This document shows positions 1-9,921 of a DNA stretch of 64,000 bases, piece by piece. The DNA comes from Hondaea fermentalgiana (lineage: Eukaryota > Sar > Bigyra > Thraustochytrida > Thraustochytriidae): assembly GCA_014084085.1 (NCBI GenBank), contig NPFB01000008.1, forward strand, positions 439,246 to 503,245. Direction: 5' to 3'. Under the pieces are notes generated by a model. The model ran no database searches. It saw only the letters and a list, made by a program, of their open reading frames with translations, and was not told the origin of the DNA. A program made the translations under genes and the position numbers. Each line of letters opens with the position of its first letter. Positions within the stretch are counted from its first letter, which is position 1.

Positions 1-752
1 TCAAGTACAAAGTCCTCGTTCTTGTACGAACGAAAGTACAACATATCGCCAATGCTACCGTCAGTAATAGCCGGGCAAAAGACAGGAATGTCGTTCTTGT
101 ACGCCCAGTAGTACACAGACTCTGGGTTGTCGATCTCCTTGCCGAGGCGGTGGATCATCTTGCTCGGAGTCCAGGTAATCCCATCCTCCTTTTGCTCCTT
201 GTACATGACATCCAGGATCGGAGTCAGCCAGTCGTCGAACTTGCGGTAGTTGTCATTGGGCACAAGCAGGTTTCCGATGCGGTTCAGGCCCTTTTCGCGA
301 AGCTGCTTGCCCGGCAAGTCGAATGCGCCGAGATAGGTGGGCGCCAGGCACTTGATAAAGTCCTCCTCGATACCACCCGCCGTGGTCACAATGCAGTCCA
401 CAAGCTTGTGCTCCACCAGGAATCGAAGCACTTCACGGATTCCGGACGAGATCAGGTTCGAGGTGTACGAGAGGAAGATCGTGCACTTGGTGTTGGCGCG
501 CTCCTCCGGGTCTGTGATGTTGTCATCCTCCTTGACCGGTTCGTCGCTCAGACGCCACTTGAGCATCTTATTGATCTCTTCCACGGCGAGGCCCAGGTTC
601 GTGCTCTGGAAACCGACGCGCTTGTACGCGTTGAGAACCTCCTCCAGGTTCACTCCATCGTTAAAGTCGTACCCCTTGACGGTCTCCGTGTCCGGGGTCT
701 CCTCGGACACCACGAGGACGGCCTCTTGGGCGACTTTGGGCACCTCCGACAT
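1..752 (-). CDS. DHPS: Deoxyhypusine synthase, 5' part (3' end beyond window)
   Basis: This enzyme transfers the aminobutyl group of spermidine to one lysine of eIF5A, the first step of hypusine synthesis in the cytosol. The minus-strand frame starts with ATG at 752-750 ([10 protein letters not shown]) and stays open to the window edge, giving 250 complete codons. Family hallmarks are visible: [27 protein letters not shown] (NAD-binding and active-site region), and near the edge [18 protein letters not shown] and ITDGSIGD. The family is about 350-370 residues long, so roughly the last third, including the catalytic lysine, lies outside the window. It is transcribed divergently from the bL28m gene, whose ATG is 733 bp away. 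The identification is firm; completeness cannot be judged here. Confidence 0.95.
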   Translation of the reverse strand, partial: MSEVPKVAQEAVLVVSEETPDTETVKGYDFNDGVNLEEVLNAYKRVGFQSTNLGLAVEEINKMLKWRLSDEPVKEDDNITDPEERANTKCTIFLSYTSNLISSGIREVLRFLVEHKLVDCIVTTAGGIEEDFIKCLAPTYLGAFDLPGKQLREKGLNRIGNLLVPNDNYRKFDDWLTPILDVMYKEQKEDGITWTPSKMIHRLGKEIDNPESVYYWAYKNDIPVFCPAITDGSIGDMLYFRSYKNEDFVL

Positions 753-1484
753 GGTCTCGACCACGCAAAATCAAGCAGTCCCTTTTCCTTATCCGTGCGA
801 GGCCTGCTCGAGCCCCTTCTCCTGCTCCCGCCCCAACTCTTAACCCTGCTCTCCCACTCTCGCGCGCTCGATCCCGTTCTGCATACGAATTCTGCGCGCG
901 TGCTTCTTCCTCTCTGTCTCTCTCTCTCTCTCTCAGTCAGCCTGGCAGCTCTCGCTCGCAGCCACTCGAGCTGCAGCTTGCCGGTTCTCCGCACACCCGG
1001 GTCCCCGCGCGCTCCGAGGACCCCTCCACTGTGGCCCACTGCGGGGCTAAAAGCTAGTCTATACGCGGCTCCGCAAGTCAGCCAAGCAGCGCTGCGGGGG
1101 AGCGAATACAGTCGGGCAAACGCACTTTGGCTTGCGGGCGGCCGGGGCCGAGAAAGGTTGACTTGCAGGACGGCGTGGAATGGCATGAAAGAGGCAGGGC
1201 AAGTGGAGAATGGGCGCGGGCAAGTGGAGAATGGCCGCCTGCAAGAGCGGCCTCTTTTGCGTGGCTTAGAAGGCGAGACAGGCAGAAAGGCAGGAAAGGC
1301 AGGAAAGGCAGACAGACAGAGAGACAGACAGACTCCTTGCGCAGCGACGACCCGACCCGGAGCGAGGGCGCGCGGCGCGCGGCGACGGGCCAGAGCAAAG
1401 GCCGCACAAGGACCGCGCAGCGCAGAGGCCGTTCTCGCGGCGTTCACGCCAGCGACCCGGTCTTGCGCGGGGCGAAAAAGGAGG
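753..1484. promoter_or_regulatory. Divergent intergenic region between DHPS and bL28m
   Basis: No gene is recognised here although long frames run through it because of high GC. It holds a CT/CTGT tract at about 909-935, two exact copies of CAAGTGGAGAATGG at 1200-1213 and 1221-1234, and a purine-rich stretch of GGCAGGAAA and GACAGACA repeats at about 1271-1332. The two genes point away from each other, so a shared or back-to-back promoter is inferred. No TATA-like element was identified. Confidence 0.5.
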
Positions 1485-1919
1485 ATGGCGTCTCGCGCGG
1501 GCCAGCTCGCCAACCTCGTGGCGAGGGGCAACAAGTCCGGCGCGCGGCCCGGACGCGCGCAGCGCGGAATTTATGCGGGCAGGACGATTCAGTTTGGCAA
1601 CAAGGTTAGCCATGCCAAGAACCGCTCCCGGCGTCGGTGGGACCCTAATGTCCAAAATCACACGTACAAGAGCGAGATCCTCGACGAGACCTTTAAGCTG
1701 CGCGTGACTACGCACGCCATGCGTTGCATTAAACAGGCCGGTGGGTTTGATGAATTCCTTCTCAACAAGCCGCACCTCATGCAGGACTCAAGGCTTGCCC
1801 TTGATCTTCGCGATCGCGTCCTTGAGGCCGTAAAGAACGGTGCCTCCGCCAAAGCCCCTGCTGCAGCAGATGCTGCTGCTGCTGCGGCATCATCGAGCAG
1901 TACCAAGACTGAAGCATGA
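1485..1919 (+). CDS. MRPL28: Mitochondrial large-subunit ribosomal protein bL28m
   Basis: The 144-residue protein carries the bL28 core: GIYAGRTIQFGNKVSHAKNR at about residues 28-47, followed by SRRRWDPNVQNHTYKSEIL and the LRVTTHAMRCIKQAGGFDEFLL segment typical of mitochondrial and bacterial L28. It is a structural component of the large subunit of the mitochondrial ribosome. I chose the ATG at 1485 (MASRAGQLAN, context GAGGATGG) because upstream in-frame sequence is GC-rich with no resemblance to L28. The C-terminus is a poly-Ala/Ser tail (about residues 116-144) ending KTEA, an addition to the family core. The short basic N-terminus could serve as a mitochondrial presequence, which is inference. 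Confidence 0.92.
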   Translation: MASRAGQLANLVARGNKSGARPGRAQRGIYAGRTIQFGNKVSHAKNRSRRRWDPNVQNHTYKSEILDETFKLRVTTHAMRCIKQAGGFDEFLLNKPHLMQDSRLALDLRDRVLEAVKNGASAKAPAAADAAAAAASSSSTKTEA

Positions 1920-2333
1920 GCAAGGAGGGCGCTTTGATTTCTCCGCGTGCAGCTTCTCTTCACGGCGGAGAATGTGAAAGAGCGACAGGGGATCTCTTGT
2001 GCGCGCAAGGGATCTGCTCTGAAATTGGCCTGCCTAACCCTACCCTACCATGAGCTCGAGGGCGCAGCTGCTTGGTAAGGAGCCGGGCCATCCTGCATAG
2101 TTTATCTACTCACCAACCCATTCACCAACCCACCTACCCCCCCCATCAACCCCCTCACTCACCTGCTCCCTTATCCCTATCAACAGAAAAAAGCATCACC
2201 TCCAACAAATCATAAATTTTGCTTTTTTTGTCCTGACAGTCAGTCCAAAGGTCCACGACTCTAGTTTTTTTTTCAACTCAAAAGGCTAAATTCACTCAGA
2301 GTGGAAAGAGAAATAACGAGAGATTGGGCGAAC
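1920..2333. other. Convergent intergenic region, bL28m / BBS4
   Basis: This gene-free stretch of about 410 bp separates the 3' ends of two convergent genes. It contains a CCCTA/CCAACC-rich stretch at about 2034-2140 and T-rich tracts at about 2220-2275, suitable as 3' UTR or polyadenylation sequence for either gene. Nothing else was recognised. Confidence 0.5.
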
Positions 2334-2550
2334 TTTTCAATTCACTTGAAGCATCTTTGACACCTGCGTGTGAAGCTCGGCGCACGTTTCCATGAGCGCT
2401 CGACGCTCATCTGAGGTCATGCGTGAGCAAAAAATTGCGGACAAACTTTTTCAATTCACTTGAAGCATCTTTGACACCTGCGTGTGAAGCTCGGCGCACG
2501 TTTCCATGAGCGCTCGACGCTCATCTGAGGTCATGCGTGAGCAAAGAATT
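2334..2550. repeat. Two-copy tandem duplication, 114-bp period, over the BBS4 stop codon
   Basis: About 103 bp starting TTTTCAATTCACTTGAAGCA at 2334 recur at 2448 with nearly no differences. The visible divergence is at the distal ends (GAGCAAAAAATTG against GAGCAAAGAATTG). The proximal copy (2448-2550) is the last coding part of BBS4 on the minus strand, including its TGA at 2453-2451. The distal copy (2334-2436) lies in the presumed 3' UTR. The 114-bp period is a multiple of three, so the second copy is in the same frame beyond the stop and ends at an equivalent TGA. Confidence 0.95.
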
Positions 2551-4079
2551 GTGTACGATTGGAACTGTGCCCGCGCGCGCTCGCGCTCACCAATATTGTG
2601 CAATGTAGACGCAAAATTCAAATGACACACTGGATCATCAGGATCGAGCTGCAGAGCCTTTTCATATGCAGCCACAGCACTTTCTGCGTCCTCCAGACGA
2701 GAGAGCACAATCGCCAAATACATGTACGAGGCCGCAAATGAGGGCTTAAGATTGATCGATGTGCTCAAATAGTGAAAGGCTGAGGCATACTGTGTGGTGT
2801 GCATGAAGACGAGCCCGAGATTATGCGCTGTAATCCATTGAAACGGGTCCAGGTACAACGAGCGCTTGAGACATGCAATTGCTGCGACGTGACGCGCCTT
2901 GCCGAAAAAGCACATGCCAATATTGTTCCATAGCTGCGCAGAGTTGGGCGTCTTCACAGCCGCTACACGGTACTTGACCAGAGCCACGTCCATATCACTA
3001 TGATCCTGAATTACCGAACCGGCAGCCAGAATTGTCTTGGGATTACGCGGATCGCGCGTCAATGAATTGCCAAGGTACTCGAATGCCTTAAAATTTTCTC
3101 CGTCTCGCAAATACAAGAGACCGACGGTGGTGAGAAGCTCCGGGTTGTCTGGTGAGAACTCCAGCGCCTCCAAATACACCTCGATCGCCCGTTTCAGGTC
3201 TCCGGTCGCGGTGTAAATCTTGCCCATTTCTACAAAGGTTGAATCATGGCGTTGAATACTGTTGGCAGTTTGAAAAGCCTCCAAGGCTTTTTCGTATTCT
3301 TTGAGGAACATGAAACACAGCCCCTTATTGTGCTGGATCTCCCAGTCTTCGCGCCGTGCGCACAACATGGCCTCGTCTAAGACGTCGATCGACGCGCTAT
3401 GCTTTCCCAAGAGAAAGAGGCACTTTCCCACCTGCTTTAAGTTTGCGTGATTGCTCGGGTTGAGTAGCGTCGCGGCTTGGAAAAGCTCTAATGCTTCTTG
3501 GACCTTGCCCTGCCCGCGTAAAATCAGCCCCTTGACATAGAGAGGGTATTCGCACATACCATCGCAGGACTTTAATTGCGTTTCAATTAGCCGGAGACAC
3601 TCCTTGTAATCGCCTCGGGCATGGAGCAAGTGTATCAACCAGTTCACGCGCTCGCGCCCTTGACTTCGTCCGCTTTGACAGGGTTTTACTGACCGACTAC
3701 TTTTCGAACTGATGGACGAACGCCCTGTTCTCCCATTTTCTTCCACCATTGTATTCTCGCGTTCATCACAGACACCTTCATTCTTTCCTTCGTGTTGATT
3801 GGAATCACAAGCATCCATGGAGTTTGCTGACGCCTCGGGCTCGATCGTCGATGCCGATGCACGAGCTTCGCCATTCGGCAATGTCGATGAAGACGACGAC
3901 GACGACGAAGAAGAAGAAGAAGAGGTAGATCGAGCTGCACGTTTGCTCGTACGTGATGACTTACGACGTAACATGGAGGTCAGCTTGCCCACGCCGCCGC
4001 TGGTACTGGTGCCGTCATCCATTCGACTCGAGCTTTTCGACTCAGCTGGCGCTGCTGCTGTTTCAACCTTTGCCTCCAT
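2451..4079 (-). CDS. BBS4: BBS4-like TPR protein of the BBSome
   Basis: BBS4 is a subunit of the BBSome, the coat that moves membrane proteins in and out of cilia. The 542-residue protein has a low-complexity Ser/Thr/Glu N-terminus (about 1-130), then an uninterrupted array of TPR repeats from RERVNWLIHLLHARGDYKEC to LNFASTLHNIGERERARAQF. Phrases such as WLIHLLHARGDY, NPKTILAAGSVIQDH and LWNNIGMCFFGKARHVAAIACLKR match BBS4 rather than generic TPR proteins. The ATG at 4079-4077 (MEAKVETAAAP) is the first ATG in an open frame that extends further upstream only through a tetranucleotide repeat. The gene diverges from the RRF gene. Its last 34 codons are duplicated just downstream. Confidence 0.9.
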   Translation of the reverse strand: MEAKVETAAAPAESKSSSRMDDGTSTSGGVGKLTSMLRRKSSRTSKRAARSTSSSSSSSSSSSSSTLPNGEARASASTIEPEASANSMDACDSNQHEGKNEGVCDERENTMVEENGRTGRSSISSKSSRSVKPCQSGRSQGRERVNWLIHLLHARGDYKECLRLIETQLKSCDGMCEYPLYVKGLILRGQGKVQEALELFQAATLLNPSNHANLKQVGKCLFLLGKHSASIDVLDEAMLCARREDWEIQHNKGLCFMFLKEYEKALEAFQTANSIQRHDSTFVEMGKIYTATGDLKRAIEVYLEALEFSPDNPELLTTVGLLYLRDGENFKAFEYLGNSLTRDPRNPKTILAAGSVIQDHSDMDVALVKYRVAAVKTPNSAQLWNNIGMCFFGKARHVAAIACLKRSLYLDPFQWITAHNLGLVFMHTTQYASAFHYLSTSINLKPSFAASYMYLAIVLSRLEDAESAVAAYEKALQLDPDDPVCHLNFASTLHNIGERERARAQFQSYTILCSRMTSDERRALMETCAELHTQVSKMLQVN

Positions 4080-4087
4080 GATTCCTG

Positions 4088-4142
<55 letters not shown>

Positions 4143-4160
4143 GAGCGAGCGAGCGAGCGA
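4088..4160. repeat. Tetranucleotide microsatellite (AGCA)n then (GCGA)n in the BBS4 leader
   Basis: About 13 units of AGCA (4088-4140) pass into five units of GCGA (4141-4160), ending 9 bp upstream of the BBS4 ATG. On the BBS4 sense strand it reads (TCGC)n(TGCT)n. In frame it would encode ACLL repeats, but no ATG precedes it, so it is taken as 5' leader or promoter DNA. Confidence 0.9.
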
Positions 4161-4816
4161 CTGACCTTGCACGTATCCAAGCAAGCGCGCGTCTGATCGC
4201 CAGCTCGCCCGCCTGCTCCCTTGCACGCAAACGCCCAGTAGCTTCACGCCTCTGCGCCAGCTGTTAAATGAAGCAGACTCTTTTTGCTTTTTTGCAATTA
4301 TCGCACGGCGTGCTCGAATTTCCAGGCTCACAACGTCGCTTGCCGATCAATTCGCATTGTATCATCTATGACATAGTATACATTGTTGTGTTATTTTGAA
4401 GAGGTTCTTGTCATTCGTAACGGCAACATCTCTCTCTCTCTCTCTGAGTTTTCCAGGCACCAACTCCAGACGAATAACTAGAGTGGCGCGCAAAGATTGA
4501 CAGTGACATACCACGCACGCTCTTGCAGGGCATGGGGGGAGGAACATGGATTGGCTTGGTTGGTCCCATGCGGTGAACTGCGTACAGCCGCCATGTGCTA
4601 AAAAGGATGGCCTGCGAGACCAAACACCACGAATGTAGAGATCGCGGCGAGGCTCCACAAAAGTCGTAGGAGCAGCGCGGCCGCTAAAGCGCTGCAGCGC
4701 GCGGACGCCGCGAGCGAGCGCACCAAACGGAGACCGAGATCACGAGCGTCCTCCTACCCTGCGAGCGCTAACCCCAGGAAGGCGGTGCGCGGAAGACCAC
4801 CAAGGCCAAACAGAAA
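4161..4816. promoter_or_regulatory. Divergent intergenic region, BBS4 / RRF
   Basis: The region separates two genes pointing away from each other and should hold both promoters (inference from layout). Visible features are a short CT run at about 4431-4445 and a GC-rich block at about 4675-4730 ahead of the RRF start. Short open frames here show no domain and are not called. Confidence 0.45.
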
Positions 4817-5692
4817 ATGCTTGCCGGAGCAGCGCGAACGCGCGCGGCGGGACGCCTGGGATGCGTCGTGATGGCGCCCTCAAGGAGCCTGAGCGTGGCG
4901 GCAGCGTCGACGACGCTGAGGACGAGGCCACGCTGCGCCACGCTGGGTCTTGTCGAGCCCGCGTGGACCGTGGCCAGTGAGGCTGCCATGCGGCCTCTGT
5001 GCCAGGCAGACTGGGCCCGCGGTCTGGCCAAGAAGAAGGGCAACAAAAAGAAGAAGAACGTCACCGCCCCAGAAAGCTCCCCCGAAGCCATGGACGGCGT
5101 CGAGGCAGAGCATGGCATCTCGGCGGACCCCGAGGCCACAGAATTTGAGCTCGAGCCGTACCGTGAGCATATGGAGCGCGTGACCTCTGGATTCCAGCAC
5201 GAGCTGGCCAAGCTTCGCACGGGAAGACCCGACGCAGGTATGCTGGATCATTTGATGGTCGAGGCATATGGCGCGTCGAGTCCGCTCAATTCCGTGGCAC
5301 AGGGCTCAATTCGCTCCTCCAAGCTGCTCGTTGTCAACGTCTTTGATCAGTCGCTAGTTGGAGCTGTGGCCAAGGCTATTGAGACGGCCAACATGAACTT
5401 GAACCCTTCGGTTGAGGGCGCTCAGGTGAACGTGCCGCTGCCCAAGCTGACCAAGGAGAGTCGCGAGGCCACGGCGCGCCTTGCCCACGACCTCTATGAG
5501 AAGACCAAGGGTGCTGTCAATGGTGTGCGCCACGATGCCATGAAAAAGCTTACCAACATGAAGAAGAACAAGGATCTCAGCGAGGACCAGCATTTCGCCG
5601 AGACACAGGCGGTCGAGGAGCTCACCGACGAGTTCAAGAAGCGTATCGCCGAGATGTCTGAAACGCGCCAAAAGGAAATCATGGAGAACTGA
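4817..5692 (+). CDS. MRRF: Mitochondrial ribosome recycling factor
   Basis: RRF splits post-termination ribosomes together with EF-G, freeing the subunits. The protein is 291 residues. The RRF fold occupies about 115-291: YREHMERVTSGFQHELAKLRTGRPDAGMLDHLMVEAYG, then NSVAQGSI, VNVFDQSLVGAVAKAI, and NVPLPKLTKESR followed by the helical tail ending ETRQKEIMEN. The arginine of LRTGR, important for ribosome binding in RRF, is present. The first ~110 residues are an Arg/Ala-rich extension followed by a Lys-rich linker (AKKKGNKKKKN), which bacterial RRF (about 185 residues) lacks; it is read as a mitochondrial presequence plus linker. The ATG at 4817 starts MLAGAARTRAAGRL, a credible targeting peptide. 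Confidence 0.95.
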   Translation: MLAGAARTRAAGRLGCVVMAPSRSLSVAAASTTLRTRPRCATLGLVEPAWTVASEAAMRPLCQADWARGLAKKKGNKKKKNVTAPESSPEAMDGVEAEHGISADPEATEFELEPYREHMERVTSGFQHELAKLRTGRPDAGMLDHLMVEAYGASSPLNSVAQGSIRSSKLLVVNVFDQSLVGAVAKAIETANMNLNPSVEGAQVNVPLPKLTKESREATARLAHDLYEKTKGAVNGVRHDAMKKLTNMKKNKDLSEDQHFAETQAVEELTDEFKKRIAEMSETRQKEIMEN

Positions 5693-6217
5693 AGCAAAGG
5701 GCGTCGAGAACATCAATTCTCCACTTTGCCCTAGCGCAGGTGGTGGGGTGGGTGGGGAGGGGGGTTAGCCAGCAGCGCTGCATATTATTCTTTCTTTCTT
5801 TATTCGAGAGTCATTTTATATGATTTTTGCCTTCTACCTTGACAAAACACTGATGTTGATGCGCATGATGGTTGTGACGTATCACATAACGAACACTATG
5901 CATCTCAGGGCGACTCTGTTCCGCAACAAAACAACATGACAAGAATTCAGCTTTCAAGTCACCGACCAGTTCTGACGACTCGTTACTCATTCCATGGAGC
6001 GAGCGAGACAAATCATTGGCAATTCTGACCCATTACATACTTTGTGCGTCACATATCTAAAGTCTACCCAGCGAGGAGGAGTGTATTTCTGACTTACTCG
6101 TCTTTCTCTTTATAAGAAAAGGAACGAACCAGACTCCCCGCCCGCCACACATGCAGCAGCACATCATCTCATCATTCACTAACGTAGCGATGTTTCAGCA
6201 GCAGCAAAAAAACAAGC
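5693..6217. other. Convergent intergenic region, RRF / TPR-formin
   Basis: This 525-bp gene-free stretch lies between two convergent 3' ends. It is AT-richer than its surroundings from about 5780, with a G-rich run (GGTGGGGTGGGTGGGGAGGGGG) at about 5743-5764 that could form a G-quadruplex in the RRF 3' UTR. Nothing coding was recognised. Confidence 0.5.
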
Positions 6218-9200
6218 CTAGCCTGAGCGCGAACCCTGTTGACGATTGTTGCGCCGCTCCTTGCGCGCCGCCGCATCACGCACCTTCTTCACCGTTGACC
6301 CGAATTCGGAGGTAAAGGCCAAAAGCTGCTGAAAGAGGTCCTCCGGGGGCATCGCCTTGGCGCTCTCACCCACATACTGACACAGCTTCTCGTAGGCCTC
6401 CTCCATGTCCTTGAAATCACGCGAAACCTCGTCAGACTTGGGCCGCGACTGCCGCAAAAAGGGCTCCGCAGCACGCAAAAAGTCATCGTCATCTCCAGCC
6501 TTGGTCGCAGCATTGCACCCATGCTCAACGGCAGCAAGTCCCGAGCCAAGGCGCGCGACGTCCCCTGACAAGGTCTGCATGTTGCATCGGGTGGCTTCGG
6601 CAAGATCAGGAAAGTCATCCGCAATTTCAAGAACGTGCGGGTCTTTCGCGATCAAATGCTCCACAATATACTGCAGCAGAGTTGTGTTTTGCGCAGATTT
6701 GGTCTGGCTCAGTTTCACGAGCGAGGCGAGGCGAACACCCTGGGCCTCGCCCTTCTCCGTTCCCTTGTTGAGCTCGTTACCGACCTTGAGGATAATACTC
6801 AGCAGGCGAGCAAAGCGCGTGGACTCACGCACTCGATTGCTCGTCGTCCGCACGAGCTCGATGCGCCGCACAGCGTCGCGAGCCATTTCGTCGAACTCTG
6901 ACATGACTGTCAGCGCGCGAATGCGCTGCGAAAGGCGGGGAACACTGCCGATCGCATCGACAAAGCGCTCCGCAGGCCCAAGGAGAGAACGATCCCCGCC
7001 CCCGTCCACAAAGCTTTGCACAGCCTCGGTCTCATCGCCCTGGGGAAGGAACTCTTGCAACGACGCCAAAGCATTTGGTCCAAATTTGCTCAGGTCCATT
7101 GCTCGCAGCGCGGCACCCACCTCGTACAGCTCTCGCCCGCCCTTCATGAGCGTTTTGGCAAAAATGCTCATGTTTTGTCGTCGTTTGGGGTCTGCGAGGA
7201 GCACCATCTCCTTGGGTTTCTTTGCCTTGTCGGCGCTCTCGTTGTCGGCTCCAAGCTTTTTCGGAGCGGCCTTGTTGGAAAACTCCGACTTGAGGTCGCC
7301 AAAGACTTCTGCAATCTCGATGTCACTGCTGTCGACGCCACTGTCCCAAATGGTTCCTTCCGTGTCTTCCAGGACGTCCCAATGCACGCGTTTCGTGTCT
7401 GACTTGGGACCCGTGACTTTCTTCTTTTTCACTGTGGCGGCCACTTTCGTCGTCACCTTGGTGGTAGTGGTGGTTTTGCTCGAATTTTGGTCGCCTGCGG
7501 AAGCTGCAGCGTCCTTGCGCGCCTTTTCTGCAGCGCGTTTCTTTTCGGCCTCGCGCTTGTCCAAAAGCATGGGGAGAAGACCAAAGGCACAAAAGGTTTC
7601 GACATCATGAGCCTGCCAAAGTTCTTCACCAGTCAATTCGACCACTTTGGCGCGTCGGTCACCCGCAACGCCACCTCGCAGTGTTGACACACCTGCGCTT
7701 TGCTGCGCGCCTGAAGAGCCGGCCGTGGATACAGTTGCTGGGAGAGCTCCCGAACCATAGCTTCCAGCTCCGGGAAGGGTACCGACCGGTCCATAACTGG
7801 CCATTTCTTCGCCACTACTGTACTCGTGGCCAAAGCCTTGACTTCCTTGAGCTCTGGAGCGATGATCGGGACCTCCTGCTCCATATGTGCCGCCACGTTG
7901 GCTTTCCTGGGCGCTAGACGTCCCGAAGCCAGATCCGGTACCATTACCCATGCCGTCGCCGAAACTATTGCCCGTGTTGAAGCCAGAACCACTGCCAAAG
8001 TCAGAACTCGAACCATTGCCAGAACCAGGACCATTACCAGAACCAGAACCAGTACCGGTACCAGCACCAGTACCAGCACCGGCACCAGCACCAGCACCAG
8101 CACCACCAACGCCACGACCCATGCCTGAACCATCTTTGGAACCAGCACCAGGAAGATCTGACGGATACCCAGCGGAATCATTTCCATTGCCGTGTTGAAA
8201 TCTGTAATTGTCAAAAAAGGAGAAGATGCTGCTTCCCGAGGCTGGGACCTGTGGACGGTCGTCAAAGTCCGACAAGCCTGTGTGTGCTGGCTTTATCAAG
8301 GAGCTTGAGGAGGAAGAAGACTCTGTCAGAGTTGACTGTGGCTGAGCGCTAGCATTCGCATCTGCGTCACGTGTCCGTCGGGTCGTCGTGAAATCAAAAC
8401 GATTAACCACCGCGGGCGACGTGTCTTGTCCATTGCCACCTCCTTCTCCTCCTTTTCCTCCCTTGTGTTGCCCATACGTGTATGCTCCGTGACCCGAGGA
8501 GCGTTGTTCTTTAAGCTCCTTTTGTTTCGATTGCATTGTGGACATCCATGTCGGCCGGGGTTCCCTTGCTCCGGTCTCAATACCTTTGGCATGGGTGGTG
8601 TCATCAGGATGCGGAGGAGGTAATGGCGAGGTGGCTTTGACCTCGATGAGATCGTGATCGCCTGCTTCCTCACTCTCCTCCGCACCCAAGTCGAAGCCAC
8701 CCTGTGAACCTTCGAAATTATTGCTGCTAGCAAATTCAATGGGAGACCTTGGCAGCATGTTGCGTTCGACTTGCAGAGTCGAACGAGGAGAATGGCCTCT
8801 TCGGCGAAAGATGCTACGCGAAGCGCCAGGAAAGGCATCGCGACGCGCCCTCGAAGCGTCCCTTGATTCATGCACATCCGCATTACGCAAAAGCAAGTCC
8901 TGCTCCTCGAGACTTTCCAGCAAATGGTGTACCTCGCGAGGAAAGCGTGGCGCAAAACGTGACTGCAATTCCTTGGCCGAAATGCTGCCATGCGAATTAA
9001 CCGTTTGCATGACGCGCGATTGAAAGCTCATTGATGGCGCATCATGTACCTGATGCATGCGATCAAGAGTGCGCTGCACCAGGAAGCGGTCGTATCGCCG
9101 CGATTCATCGGCGAAGGAAGAACCACCTGAAGTACTGGAGACCAATGTTGGCTGGTCAAAAGTGCGGGCATACGTCGACGGCAGAGCCTCTGCATGGGAA

Positions 9201-9921
9201 GAGGAGAGCCCGTCTTCGATGGTGCCGGCCTCACTGTCGGCAAGTTCGCCCCTCGCGCGTGCAGTGCGCACCGTGTCGAGGAGATTGAGCGCCTCAGCGG
9301 TGTCAGGATGATTTTTGCCCACGGTCGCGCGGCGTGCAGCGTATGAGCGTTCGCACAACTCATGGGCGGCGCCCAGGTTCCCAAGCTGATATTCAGTGAA
9401 GCCGAGACTCAATTCGACCTCGGCAACTTCGAGAGATTGCGGACCAAAAATGAGCTCTCGCACCTGCCTGGCAAGAGCGAATTCCCGACGCGCTTCGGCT
9501 GGTTTACCGTGCAAGCGCAATAAAAGACCAAGATTGTACCGACTGTCGGCTGTGAATCGATGATTCGTGCCCAATTGCTCGATGCGAATGGAGAGGGCTC
9601 GTTGGCAAAAATCGATGGCCTCCGCATATTGACCGCGGTGCGTGTAGAACGCGGAAATGACGTTGTAGCAGTCACTTGTAGCAATGTGATTCGGCCCAAA
9701 GAGGTTTTCGGTCTTTCGCATGTATTCTGCGTAGCGGACTCTCGCCTCTTCATACTCCTTTGCGATCATGTATAATTCCGCAAGCATCGAGTACAAGGCC
9801 ACGTTTGTCGTTTCGTCCTCGTAAGGTTCTGACCTGACGAGTTTTTCACACTGTCGAAGGTAGAATCGCGCTTCTGCAAAGTCGTCCAACTTAAAGTACG
9901 CCCTTGTCAGCACCATGCATT
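6218..9921 (-). CDS. TPR-formin, exon 2 (TPR, Gly-rich linker, FH2)
   Basis: With exon 1 (10778-11102) this encodes a 1342-residue formin-family protein; formins nucleate and elongate unbranched actin filaments through FH2. Exon 2 begins by completing a Glu codon, then CMVLTRAYFKL. Kinesin-light-chain-like TPRs follow (about residues 110-330; LFGPNHIATSDCYNVISAFY, VGKNHPDTAEALNLLD). A disordered middle contains a Gly/Ser/Thr/Ala repeat (about 705-780). FH2 spans about 945-1325: KRVHWDVLEDTEGTIW, MSIFAKTLMKGG, ILKVGNELNKGTEKGEAQGVRLASLVKLSQTKS. The FH2 signature (GNxxNxG...AxGxxLxxLxKLxxxKS) is clear. No polyproline FH1 is visible, which is unusual. TAG ends it at 6220-6218. It converges with RRF. 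Confidence 0.88.
8021..8115. repeat. In-frame GC-rich minisatellite coding for a Gly-X linker
   Basis: Imperfect hexamer repeats of the type ACCAGC/ACCAGT/ACCGGT on the plus strand encode alternating Gly-Ala, Gly-Thr, Gly-Ser and Gly-Asn on the minus strand, inside the linker ahead of the FH2 domain. The length is expected to vary between strains (inference). Confidence 0.8.

Noticed and set aside
150..1484. Long plus-strand open frame upstream of bL28m
   Set aside because: Positions 150-752 are antisense to deoxyhypusine synthase, and the rest is GC-rich spacer. Only the part from ATG 1485 resembles a protein family.
2034..2052. Telomere-like CCTAACCCTACCCTACC
   Set aside because: Only about three degenerate units, flanked by ordinary genes on both sides.
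4088..4160. Repeat array as a CRISPR candidate
   Set aside because: It is a simple 4-bp microsatellite without spacers, in a eukaryotic sequence.
4080..4331. N-terminal extension of BBS4 through the tetranucleotide repeat
   Set aside because: The extension would start at a non-ATG codon and encode ACLL repeats; the first ATG is at 4079.
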